DNA of 18,708 bases, taken from contig CAJTON010000036.1 of NCBI GenBank assembly GCA_910577605.1, positions 8,773 to 27,480 of the forward strand, given 5' to 3'. The DNA comes from an uncultured Butyrivibrio sp. GTDB lineage: Bacteria > Bacillota > Clostridia > Lachnospirales > Lachnospiraceae. Position numbers and translations under genes: made by a program. Positions 7,381 to 14,963 of the stretch are shown here, in pieces; position 1 is the stretch's first letter, and each line of letters begins with the position of its first letter. The notes under the pieces were generated by a model. That model was not told the origin of the DNA, did not search any database, and worked only from the letters and a program-made list of their open reading frames with translations.

Positions 7381-7977
7381 ATGAGAGTTATAGGGATTAC
7401 GGGCGGAGTAGGCGCGGGAAAATCAACGGTTCTGTCAATGCTAAGGGAGCTTTGCTCCTGCGAGGTCATCATGTCGGACGACGTCGCCAAGGAAATTATG
7501 GCAAAGGGCGGACCGCTCACGGACGAGTCAATAAGGCTTTTCGGAAACGAAGCCTATCTTTCGGACGGGTCGCTTAATAAGCCGCTTATCGCTTCTATGA
7601 TATACGGAGACGGAGCGCTTCTGAAAGAATGGAACGCCGCCGTTCATCCGGCGGTGAACCGAGAGATATTTGACAGGATAGAGCGCGCGAGGGAAAGCCG
7701 CACATACGGGTTTCTTTTTGTGGAATCCGCTCTTTTGATAGAAAACGGATATGACGCCGTCTGCGACGAGCTTTGGTATGTGTATGCCCCCGAAGCGGTG
7801 CGCAAGGAACGTCTGCGGCTTGCGCGCGGCTACGAAGACTCAAAGACCGAAAGCATTATGCAAAGTCAGCTTGACGACGCCGAATTCAGAAAACACTGCG
7901 CTTTTGTGGTCGATACAGGGGACGGTATCGAAAATACAAGACGCATACTTCAAAATAAACTGGCAGAATACGGATGA
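7381..7977 (+). CDS. coaE: Dephospho-CoA kinase
   Basis: A 198-residue P-loop kinase for the last step of coenzyme A synthesis: it phosphorylates the 3' hydroxyl of dephospho-CoA with ATP in the cytosol. The Walker A motif GGVGAGKST is at residues 8-16. Other family landmarks are the acidic SDDVAKEI segment, the VHPAV motif, a hydrophobic strand with LFVESALLIENG, and the C-terminal VVDTGDGIENT. The family's usual RQ pocket segment is recognisable only loosely (RLARGYEDSKTESIMQSQ). Length is normal. The ATG directly follows the polA stop, and the ribosome site is the GAGG within the last polA codons, which implies translational coupling. A polA-coaE pair is common in Firmicutes. Confidence 0.95.
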   Translation: MRVIGITGGVGAGKSTVLSMLRELCSCEVIMSDDVAKEIMAKGGPLTDESIRLFGNEAYLSDGSLNKPLIASMIYGDGALLKEWNAAVHPAVNREIFDRIERARESRTYGFLFVESALLIENGYDAVCDELWYVYAPEAVRKERLRLARGYEDSKTESIMQSQLDDAEFRKHCAFVVDTGDGIENTRRILQNKLAEYG

Positions 7978-8003
7978 ATGAACATTGACAGAGGCGTTTA
8001 AGT

Positions 8004-8469
8004 ATGATTAAGGCAGTCATCTTTGATATGTATGAAACCTTAGTAACTCTTTTTGACAGTCCGCTACATTTTGGATCGCAAATAGCACAAGATTTAGGAA
8101 TACCCGAAAATATATTTCAAGAGTTATGGGAACGTACAGACCATGATAGAACAATTGGTAAAATAACCTTAGAAGACGCACTCGAAGATATTATGAGAAA
8201 AAACGAATGTTATTCAAACGAATTATTAGAATTTGAATAAAGAAATCTATTATCGGTGTATGCAGAATCTTAATGTAAATGCTGAAGAATGTTTATATGT
8301 AGGTGACGGAGGTAGTCAGGAATTGGAAACTGCGGAAATGTTAGGGATGAAAGCAATTCAGGCGGTATGGTATTTAAAAGAGGGAATGCAGCAGCCGGTT
8401 GGCAGGAAGTATAATTTTTTGCAGGCGGAATCGCCATTAGAAGTTATTGACTATGTGCACCATATATAA
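8004..8469 (+). pseudogene. HAD-family hydrolase gene with an internal deletion
   Basis: Two open pieces belong to one protein. The first (8004-8240, 78 codons) starts MIKAVIFDMYETLVTL, with the nucleophile Asp of HAD motif I, and ends at a TAA after NELLEFE. The second, in another frame from about 8233 to 8469, carries ECLYVGDGGSQELETAEMLG, the motif IV region, and the family C-terminus AVWYLKEGMQQP. The middle, with motifs II (Thr/Ser) and III (Lys), is missing. Joined, about 155 residues remain of the roughly 230 expected for YjjG-like HAD hydrolases, so some 75-80 codons were lost with a shift of frame. Neither piece should be catalytic. The DNA is far richer in A+T than the flanking genes and uses TTA, AAT and ATA freely, suggesting acquisition from another source. 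GAGG precedes the first ATG. Confidence 0.85.
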
Positions 8470-8543
8470 AGGTGTTTAACTAATGATCTCTTACACTTTA
8501 ATTTTTGGAAAAAGATTTTATTGTGTAAAGTTTCAAAAATGTG

Positions 8544-8571
8544 TTGTTAATTCGTGGGCGTTTGGTATAAA
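8544..8571 (+). promoter_or_regulatory. Promoter of the FtsA-like gene cluster
   Basis: TTGTTA (8544-8549), a 16-base spacer and TATAAA (8566-8571), 77 bases before the ATG at 8649. It lies in the otherwise gene-free AT-rich stretch 8470-8648, in which I see no convincing terminator for the upstream genes, only a weak TTACAC/GTGTAA inverted repeat at 8491-8528. Confidence 0.55.
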
Positions 8572-8648
8572 ATATGAGTGGCAATATTTGGGCAACCAAA
8601 AATCAGCAAGCCGTTATAAATGATTTATTATGAAAGGAATCGGTCCAT

Positions 8649-10730
8649 ATGGCGGAATCGGTTAAATGTCCCGAACAGTTTGTGTTCGGGCTTGATATAG
8701 GGACGAGAAGCATAGTCGGAACAGTCGGATATATGGACCGTCTCGGCTTTCATGTGATCGCGATGGAAGTAAAGGAACACGATACCAGAGCGATGATCGA
8801 CGGACAGGTGCACGATATACGCAAGGTGGCGGAGGAGATCAAGGCCGTAAAGAACGCGCTTGAGGCAAAAATAGACCGGCCGCTTAAAAACGTCTGCATA
8901 GCGGCGGCCGGAAGAGTGCTGCGCACGGTAACGGTCAGGGCGGAGCAGGAGCTTGACGAGGAACGCCGCGTCACTGACGAGGATATATATAACCTTGATT
9001 TTGCGGGGGTCGAGCTTGCGCACAGGCAGATAAACGGTCAGGAAAGCGACGTGAATTTCTACTGCGTGGGGTATACGTCTGTAAAATATTATGTCAATGA
9101 TTATGAGATAAGCAATCCCGAGGGTCATAAGGCGTACAGGATCGCCGTCGATCTGCTGGCGACTTTTCTTCCGGAGGACGTTGTGGACGGGCTGTACGCG
9201 TCTGTCGAGAACGCCGGGCTTGAGGTCGCGAATCTGACGCTTGAGCCGATAGCGGCGATGAACGTCGCGATTCCCGAACAGTACAGGCTTCTTAATATCG
9301 CGCTTGTGGACGTCGGCGCGGGAACGTCGGATATATGCGTAACGAGGGACGGAAGCGTGGTCGCGTACGGAATGATACCGAACGCGGGGGACGAGATATC
9401 GGAGATAATCGCCAAGCATTATCTTGTAGATTTCGCGCAGGCGGAAAAAATAAAAATTGCGGCGAAGAATCCGGGAAAGCAGATTGTTTTCAGGGATATA
9501 ATGGGCACGAAGATCACAGCCAAGACTTCTGAAGTGCTTGAGATCACGGCTCCCGTAACGGAGAAAATAGCAGGGGACGTGGCCGCGAAAATAACGGAGC
9601 TTAACGGCGGCAAACCCGTGAGCGCGGTATTCGTGGTAGGTGGCGGAGGAAAGATACCCGGCTTTACCGGAACGCTTGCGGCGAAGCTTAAGCTGCCGAA
9701 GGAGCGCGTCGCACTAAGGGGCAAAGAGGTGCTAGGCAGCGTCGAATTTGCCGTTGACAACGTAAAAAAAGACCCGCTTTTTGTGACTCCGGTGGGCATA
9801 TGCATTAATTATTACCATCAAAAAAATAATTTCATATATGTGACGGTAAACGGCGAGCGCATAAAGCTCTATGACAACAGCAGGCTTACTGTCGTGGATG
9901 CGGTGATGCAGTCGGGTTATCCCAACGAAAAGCTTTTTCCCAGACGCGGGCAGGCGGTAGGCTATACGCTTAACGGCGTTAAAAGAATGATACGCGGCGA
10001 AGCGGGCGAGGCGGCAGTGATAACGCGCAATGGCAAGGAATGCAGCATGAATACCGCCGTCGAAAAAAACGACTACATAGATATAAAGGAATCCACAGTA
10101 GGGGCGCAGGGACGCATGACGATAGGCGAGCTGCCCGAGTACAGATCGACGGTCGCTTTTGAAATAAACGGAAAAAACATTCTTTGCCCGAAGTTTGCCT
10201 ATGTAAACGGAATACTTCAAAGCGGAAATTATCAGATATGCGCGGGCGACAGAATAATCATGGAAAATTATTACACAGTCGCGCAGCTTTTTGAATTTCT
10301 TGATATTCCGCTTGATTCGGTATACGTCGGTGTCAATAACAAAAAAGCGGACGGCAATACGAAGGTCTATGAGAATTTCAGCGTCCGTTATATCGACCGT
10401 TCGGAGGCGGGCTATAATGAATACGCGTATTATGAGGACGCGGAGGCGGAAACGGAGCGCAAAGCCGCGGAGGACAAAAAGCCTGCTGACAAAGTCTCTC
10501 AGACCGGGGGCGCAGAAACCGAGGTCACCGTAAACGGGAGCAAGGTCACGCTTAAAGGAAAACAGGAGTATAAATTCGTTGATATTCTCGACGTGTACCC
10601 GTTTGACGTTTCCCGCATGGGCGGGCGCGAGCTTGTGACAAAAATAGACGGCAAAAAAGCGGATTTTGCCGATAAGATATATCCGGGGGCGGCTCTTGAG
10701 CTGTTCTGGGAGGGAGAGCCGATAGCGTAG
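8649..10730 (+). CDS. FtsA-like actin-fold ATPase with long beta-grasp-like C-terminal tail
   Basis: A 693-residue protein. The first 390 residues or so match the FtsA/PilM branch of the actin fold: phosphate-1 loop FGLDIGTRSIVG (residues 13-24), an SHS2-like insert (AVDLLATFLPEDVVDGLYAS), phosphate-2 ALVDVGAGTSDICV (Asp at 221) and adenosine loop VFVVGGGGKIPGF near 331. The remaining 300 residues are not found in classical FtsA (about 420 residues). They contain at least three segments of the form VTVNGxxxxL ... NG ... GDxIxI, at about 395-480, 497-590 and 618-690, which look like ubiquitin-like beta-grasp or SLBB-like units. An acidic low-complexity linker (near EDAEAETERKAAEDKKP) precedes the last. 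The protein ends in FWEGEPIA and shows no amphipathic membrane helix of the FtsA type. AAAGGA precedes the ATG. It heads a five-gene run. The role in division or envelope organisation is inferred; it is probably a paralogue rather than the divisome FtsA, as ftsZ is not adjacent. Confidence 0.85.
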   Translation: MAESVKCPEQFVFGLDIGTRSIVGTVGYMDRLGFHVIAMEVKEHDTRAMIDGQVHDIRKVAEEIKAVKNALEAKIDRPLKNVCIAAAGRVLRTVTVRAEQELDEERRVTDEDIYNLDFAGVELAHRQINGQESDVNFYCVGYTSVKYYVNDYEISNPEGHKAYRIAVDLLATFLPEDVVDGLYASVENAGLEVANLTLEPIAAMNVAIPEQYRLLNIALVDVGAGTSDICVTRDGSVVAYGMIPNAGDEISEIIAKHYLVDFAQAEKIKIAAKNPGKQIVFRDIMGTKITAKTSEVLEITAPVTEKIAGDVAAKITELNGGKPVSAVFVVGGGGKIPGFTGTLAAKLKLPKERVALRGKEVLGSVEFAVDNVKKDPLFVTPVGICINYYHQKNNFIYVTVNGERIKLYDNSRLTVVDAVMQSGYPNEKLFPRRGQAVGYTLNGVKRMIRGEAGEAAVITRNGKECSMNTAVEKNDYIDIKESTVGAQGRMTIGELPEYRSTVAFEINGKNILCPKFAYVNGILQSGNYQICAGDRIIMENYYTVAQLFEFLDIPLDSVYVGVNNKKADGNTKVYENFSVRYIDRSEAGYNEYAYYEDAEAETERKAAEDKKPADKVSQTGGAETEVTVNGSKVTLKGKQEYKFVDILDVYPFDVSRMGGRELVTKIDGKKADFADKIYPGAALELFWEGEPIA

Positions 10731-10767
10731 GCGGATTTTTATTAAATTTTGAAAGGGACAGGATACG

Positions 10768-12477
10768 ATGCAGAATAAGGAACAGCTTTTGGAGGTTCAG
10801 ACGATTTTTTCAAGGAGGCATATAGGGCTTCTTATTGTATTGCTTCTGTTTCTGGCGAATAATTTTATATTCAACAATCAGCAGATGAAAATAGGCTTTA
10901 TTCCTTCAATGGTGATTTCCTCGGTATTGGTTCTGGATATTTTTCTTGCGTATAATAACTTTTTTCATAAATTCCCGTTTTTGGTAATAGTAAGGTATAT
11001 TGAGATCATTGCCACCGGAATTCTTATCAGCGACATAAGCGACAAGGGAATGAGCAACATCAATAATATTGTGGTAATTTTATTTTATTCCATGTTTCTT
11101 ATAGAAATAATTCTTCTGTACGATATGACCGAACTGCGGAATTCGCTGGGAGTAAGCATCTTGTGTCAGATCCCGTTCATAGCAGATGCAATTATGGTTT
11201 TAATAACACATGACGATAATTATGTGACGAGAAGCATTAATTATATTTCGGTCGCTATAATTTCGTTTATGGTTTCGTGGGCGATCGCTACATATTACGG
11301 AAAAACACAGAAATATTACGAGCAGTATATGTTTTCAAGGGACAGGCTTCTTGACAGGGCTAAGGACAATTCGGAAAAAATAAACGAAAGCCAGAAGAAT
11401 CTGCGGACGGTCAACGAACAGCTGGGAATCAAGAAGTTTGAGCTTGAGGAGGCGTACCATAAGATAAACAACGTCAATGCGGATATGGAATTTCAGAATC
11501 ATTTTATGACAATGATGATGTCCACGCTCAATCTGGGGAAACTGGTGAACGAGGCGAGAGAATTGCTGAACGAGAGATTTGACCTCAGCTATTCCGAGCT
11601 TGTATTTGTAAATGAGGAGATGCGTGACAAATATATTACGGATTCTCTTGAAAACGTTCTCGGAGAGGAAGAGGCTCTGGAATTCAACGAATTTTTCCTG
11701 AGCGAGCTTTTTATACAGGAACACAGCGAAATGGGGAGCCGTTTTATACTGGGGCAGGTCGATTACGACGAATTCCCGTTTTTCAAGAAGGCGGAGATCG
11801 CGTCCGTCGCCGTCAATACGCTTATAATGGACGATTCCGGAAACAGGGCGCTTTACATAATGCTCAGCAAGGTTAGGGATATTTTTGCCGACAAGGAAAT
11901 GCTCTTCTCCAATATTTTCGGTCAGATGGAGGTTGTGGCGCGCAATATCTCGCTGTACTATGAAATCAGACAGATGTCTATCATGGACGCGCTTACTGGA
12001 CTTTACAACAGACGTTATCTGAACGTATACTTCAACGAGAATTTTATAAATTCGGGCGCCGCAAGAAATGTTTCGGCGGCTATGGTCGATATAGACTTTT
12101 TCAAGAGGATAAACGATACATACGGTCACCTTTTCGGAGATATGGCGATAAAAACCGTGGCGAAGCTTATAGGTATTTCGGCAAAAGCCAACAAAGGAGA
12201 GGCTTTCAGGTACGGAGGCGAGGAGTTTGTTATAATTCTTGAGGGAAAGTCGCTTTCTGAAGCGGCGCAGATCATGGAGGAGCTGCGAATATCCATAAAG
12301 AATACCCCGGTAGTAAGCGGCGAAACCAGCATAAACCTCAACGTCAGCATAGGAGTCACGGCGTATCCTGAAATAACGAAGGACATATCCACGCTTATTG
12401 ACAGGGCGGACAAAGCGATGTATTATTCAAAACAGCATGGCCGCGACAGACTGACGGTGGACAACGGAACGGACTGA
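10768..12477 (+). CDS. Membrane-bound diguanylate cyclase (GGDEF domain)
   Basis: 569 residues. Six hydrophobic helices lie at about residues 18-190 (for example LLIVLLLFLANNFIF, VISSVLVLDIFLAY, ISVAIISFMVSWAIA), a MASE-like integral membrane sensor. A coiled coil follows at about 195-245 (NSEKINESQKNLRTVNEQL), then a GAF-like region to about 395, and a C-terminal GGDEF domain with DALTGLYNRRYL and the active-site loop RYGGEEFVIIL (first Gly at 483). GGEEF is a working variant, so synthesis of c-di-GMP from two GTP is expected. The product-inhibition site RxxD, normally five residues before the loop, reads ANKG here, so the enzyme should lack that feedback. There is no EAL domain. A GGGACAGGA ribosome site precedes the ATG, 37 bases after the FtsA-like gene, implying co-expression. 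The input signal is unknown. Confidence 0.93.
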   Translation: MQNKEQLLEVQTIFSRRHIGLLIVLLLFLANNFIFNNQQMKIGFIPSMVISSVLVLDIFLAYNNFFHKFPFLVIVRYIEIIATGILISDISDKGMSNINNIVVILFYSMFLIEIILLYDMTELRNSLGVSILCQIPFIADAIMVLITHDDNYVTRSINYISVAIISFMVSWAIATYYGKTQKYYEQYMFSRDRLLDRAKDNSEKINESQKNLRTVNEQLGIKKFELEEAYHKINNVNADMEFQNHFMTMMMSTLNLGKLVNEARELLNERFDLSYSELVFVNEEMRDKYITDSLENVLGEEEALEFNEFFLSELFIQEHSEMGSRFILGQVDYDEFPFFKKAEIASVAVNTLIMDDSGNRALYIMLSKVRDIFADKEMLFSNIFGQMEVVARNISLYYEIRQMSIMDALTGLYNRRYLNVYFNENFINSGAARNVSAAMVDIDFFKRINDTYGHLFGDMAIKTVAKLIGISAKANKGEAFRYGGEEFVIILEGKSLSEAAQIMEELRISIKNTPVVSGETSINLNVSIGVTAYPEITKDISTLIDRADKAMYYSKQHGRDRLTVDNGTD

Positions 12478-12493
12478 CGGAGAGAGTGTTTAC

Positions 12494-13291
12494 ATGAGGA
12501 TGATGAGTATTGCCAGCGGAAGCAGCGGCAACTGCATATACATAGGTACGGAGAATACGCATATACTTATTGACGACGGTATAAGCAAGAAAAAAGTCCT
12601 TGAGGGACTGGCAAAGCTTGAGCTTACGGCGGCGGACATAGACGCGGTGCTTGTAACGCACGAGCACGATGACCATATAAGGGGGCTCGGCGTGTTTGAG
12701 AGGCACAGCATGACTCCCGTTTACGGGACTCCCGGAGTTATCGGGTGCATATCCTCCAACAGGGCGCTCGGAGCCATGCCGGAGGGGATATACCATGCCG
12801 TTGATGCCGGGGACTCCTTCTGCATAAAGGATATGGAGATCCATACGGTTCCCGTTTCGCATGACGCGGTCGATCCGGTCGCTTATATCGTATCGTCCGG
12901 CGGTAAAAGGGCGGGAGTCATCACCGATCTTGGAGAATACACTGAAAGCATAGTACAGGAATTTTCCGGTCTTGACACGATGCTTGTGGAATCCAATCAC
13001 GATATAAATATGCTTATGACGGGACCGTATCCGTATCCGTTAAAGCAGAGGATACTCGGGAAAAGCGGGCACCTCTCAAACGAGGCGTGCGGAAGGCTCC
13101 TTTGCGAGATACTTAACGACAGGGTCGAGCACATACTTTTGGGGCATCTCAGCAAGGAAAACAATTTTCCCGACCTCGCTTACGAGACGGTGCGCATGGA
13201 GATAAATCTAGGCGACAACCGTTTCAACGCGGGAGATTTTGACATAAGGGTCGCCAGACGCGATATTCCGTCCGACATAATCACATTTTAG
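12494..13291 (+). CDS. Metallo-beta-lactamase-fold protein, WalJ/YycJ type
   Basis: 265 residues with the family start SIASGSSGNCIYI, the strand HILIDDG and the metal-binding motif HEHDDH (residues 56-61, in VLVTHEHDDHIRGL). Later metal ligands are in PVSHDAVDP, ITDLGEYT and ILLGHLSKENN. The arrangement matches YycJ/WalJ proteins, two-metal hydrolases regarded as DNA exonucleases or nuclease-like. In many Firmicutes this gene sits in the walRK operon; here no walRK genes adjoin, and it follows the diguanylate cyclase by 16 bases. GGAGAG lies about 9 bases before the first ATG; in-frame ATGs at 12500 and 12503 are possible but less well placed. Substrate not established from sequence. Confidence 0.9.
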   Translation: MRMMSIASGSSGNCIYIGTENTHILIDDGISKKKVLEGLAKLELTAADIDAVLVTHEHDDHIRGLGVFERHSMTPVYGTPGVIGCISSNRALGAMPEGIYHAVDAGDSFCIKDMEIHTVPVSHDAVDPVAYIVSSGGKRAGVITDLGEYTESIVQEFSGLDTMLVESNHDINMLMTGPYPYPLKQRILGKSGHLSNEACGRLLCEILNDRVEHILLGHLSKENNFPDLAYETVRMEINLGDNRFNAGDFDIRVARRDIPSDIITF

Positions 13292-13305
13292 ACAGGAGAA
13301 GATAT

Positions 13306-13578
13306 ATGAACAGAGTAATAATAACCGTGGTTGGTAAGGATACTGTGGGAATCATAGCGAAGGTATGCACGTATCTCGCCGAAAACCGCATAAATATTCT
13401 TGATATTTCGCAGACGATAGTTCAGGATTATTTTAACATGATGATGATCGTGGACGCGGACAGATCAGATAAGGCGCTTTCCGAGGTCATAACGGACCTT
13501 GACGGTATCGGGAACGATATAGGAGTTGTTATAAAGTGCCAGCGCGAGGAAATTTTTGACAAGATGCACAGAATATAG
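13306..13578 (+). CDS. ACT-domain protein (UPF0237)
   Basis: A 90-residue stand-alone ACT domain: ITVVGKDTVGIIAKVCTYL (residues 6-24), ENRINILDISQTI and the strand YFNMMMIVDAD follow the beta-alpha-beta pattern of the family. ACT domains usually bind an amino acid or similar small ligand at a dimer interface, and the GKDxVGIIAKV loop is the usual ligand loop. AGGAG lies 7 bases before the ATG, 14 bases after the preceding gene. It is followed after 18 bases by the UPF0210 gene, its standard neighbour in many Firmicutes and archaea, so it most likely regulates or assists that protein. Ligand unknown. Confidence 0.92.
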   Translation: MNRVIITVVGKDTVGIIAKVCTYLAENRINILDISQTIVQDYFNMMMIVDADRSDKALSEVITDLDGIGNDIGVVIKCQREEIFDKMHRI

Positions 13579-13596
13579 AATGAAGGGACTTAAAAG

Positions 13597-14961
13597 ATGA
13601 TTAACATATACGAGGTCAACGAAACCAACGCGATGATCGACAAGGAAAATCTTGACGTCAGGACTATCACGATGGGAATAAGCCTGCTCGACTGCGCCGA
13701 CGGCAGCCTTGAAAAGGTGAAAAACGCCGTCTATGACCGTATCACGTCGCTTGCCCGGAATCTTGTCAAAACAGGGGAGGATATCGGACGGGAATTCGGT
13801 ATACCCATTGTAAATAAAAGAATCTCCGTGACGCCGGTCGCGATGGTCGGACAGTCGGCGTGCAGGTCCGCCGACGATTATGTGGAGATCGCGAAAATTC
13901 TTGATAAAGCGGCGTACGAGGTGGGCGTTAATTTTATCGGCGGATATTCGGCGACGGTGCAAAAAGGAATGACAAGAAGCGACGAGCTTCTTATACGCTC
14001 AATTCCCACGGCTCTTTCGCAGACCGGGCGCATCTGCTCGTCGGTGAACATAGGCTCTACCAAGACCGGAATAAATATGGACGCGGTTAGGCTTTTGGGC
14101 GATATAATCAAAGAGACCGCCGAGGCGACAAAGGAGATGGATTCGTTGGGCTGCGCAAAATTCGTGGCGCTCTGCAACGCTCCGGACGACAATCCTTTTA
14201 TGGCGGGAGCCTTTCACGGAGTTTCCGAGGCCGACGCGGTGATAAATGTCGGAGTCAGCGGTCCCGGAGTTGTAAAATACGCTTTGCAGAATCTTCATAA
14301 CGCTGATTTTGAGGAGCTTTGCGAGACGATAAAGAAGACGGCGTTCAAGATAACGAGAGTGGGGCAGCTTGTGGCGCAGGAGGCGTCAAAGCGCCTTGGC
14401 GTGCCTTTCGGAATAATCGACCTTTCGCTTGCGCCCACTCCCGCGATAGGTGATTCCGTAGCCGAGATACTTCAGGAGATAGGGCTTGAGCGCGCGGGCG
14501 CGCCAGGCACGACGGCGGCGCTTGCCCTTCTTAACGATCAGGTGAAAAAGGGCGGCGTTATGGCGTCCTCGTATGTTGGAGGATTAAGCGGAGCGTTTAT
14601 TCCGGTAAGCGAGGATCAGGGAATGATAGACGCGGTGAAGGAGGGTTCTCTCACGATAGAAAAGTTAGAGGCGATGACCTGCGTATGTTCGGTGGGTTTG
14701 GATATGATAGCGATTCCCGGAGATACCTCCGCCGAGACCATCGCCGGAATAATCGCGGACGAGGCGGCTATCGGCATGGTCAACCAAAAGACGACCGCAG
14801 TGCGAATAATTCCCGCGGTCGGTAAGAAGGCGGGAGATATGGTCGAGTTCGGAGGACTTTTGGGATACGCTCCGGTCATGCCTGTCAATACCTTTGACTG
14901 CTCGGCTTTCGTGAACCGGGGAGGAAGGATCCCAGCGCCCATCCACAGCTTTAAGAACTGA
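13597..14961 (+). CDS. UPF0210 / DUF711 (PFL family) protein
   Basis: 454 residues, the usual full length for UPF0210. It starts INIYEVNETNAMIDKENLDVRT and carries family-typical stretches such as VRTITMGISLLDC, RISVTPVAMVGQSA, NFIGGYSATVQKG, FGIIDLSLAPTPAIGDSVA and the C-terminal end MPVNTFDCSAFVNRGGRIPA. The family is structurally related to glycyl-radical enzymes such as pyruvate formate-lyase, but I see no C-terminal glycyl-radical motif (RVxGY), so radical chemistry is not implied. The reaction is unknown. The ACT-domain gene just upstream is its conserved partner. AAGGGA precedes the ATG. The gene ends 2 bases from the convergent tmcAL stop, and its terminator lies inside tmcAL. Confidence 0.93.
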   Translation: MINIYEVNETNAMIDKENLDVRTITMGISLLDCADGSLEKVKNAVYDRITSLARNLVKTGEDIGREFGIPIVNKRISVTPVAMVGQSACRSADDYVEIAKILDKAAYEVGVNFIGGYSATVQKGMTRSDELLIRSIPTALSQTGRICSSVNIGSTKTGINMDAVRLLGDIIKETAEATKEMDSLGCAKFVALCNAPDDNPFMAGAFHGVSEADAVINVGVSGPGVVKYALQNLHNADFEELCETIKKTAFKITRVGQLVAQEASKRLGVPFGIIDLSLAPTPAIGDSVAEILQEIGLERAGAPGTTAALALLNDQVKKGGVMASSYVGGLSGAFIPVSEDQGMIDAVKEGSLTIEKLEAMTCVCSVGLDMIAIPGDTSAETIAGIIADEAAIGMVNQKTTAVRIIPAVGKKAGDMVEFGGLLGYAPVMPVNTFDCSAFVNRGGRIPAPIHSFKN

Positions 14962-14963
14962 AA

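Noticed and set aside
8491..8528. TTACAC/GTGTAA inverted repeat as terminator of coaE or the HAD gene
   Set aside because: Six AT-rich pairs around a 26-base loop with no U tract in the right place; too weak to support.
8628..9419. Minus-strand open frame of 263 codons over the FtsA-like gene
   Set aside because: It lies antisense to conserved ATP-binding motifs and its composition is biased toward Arg, His and Val, as expected for a shadow frame.
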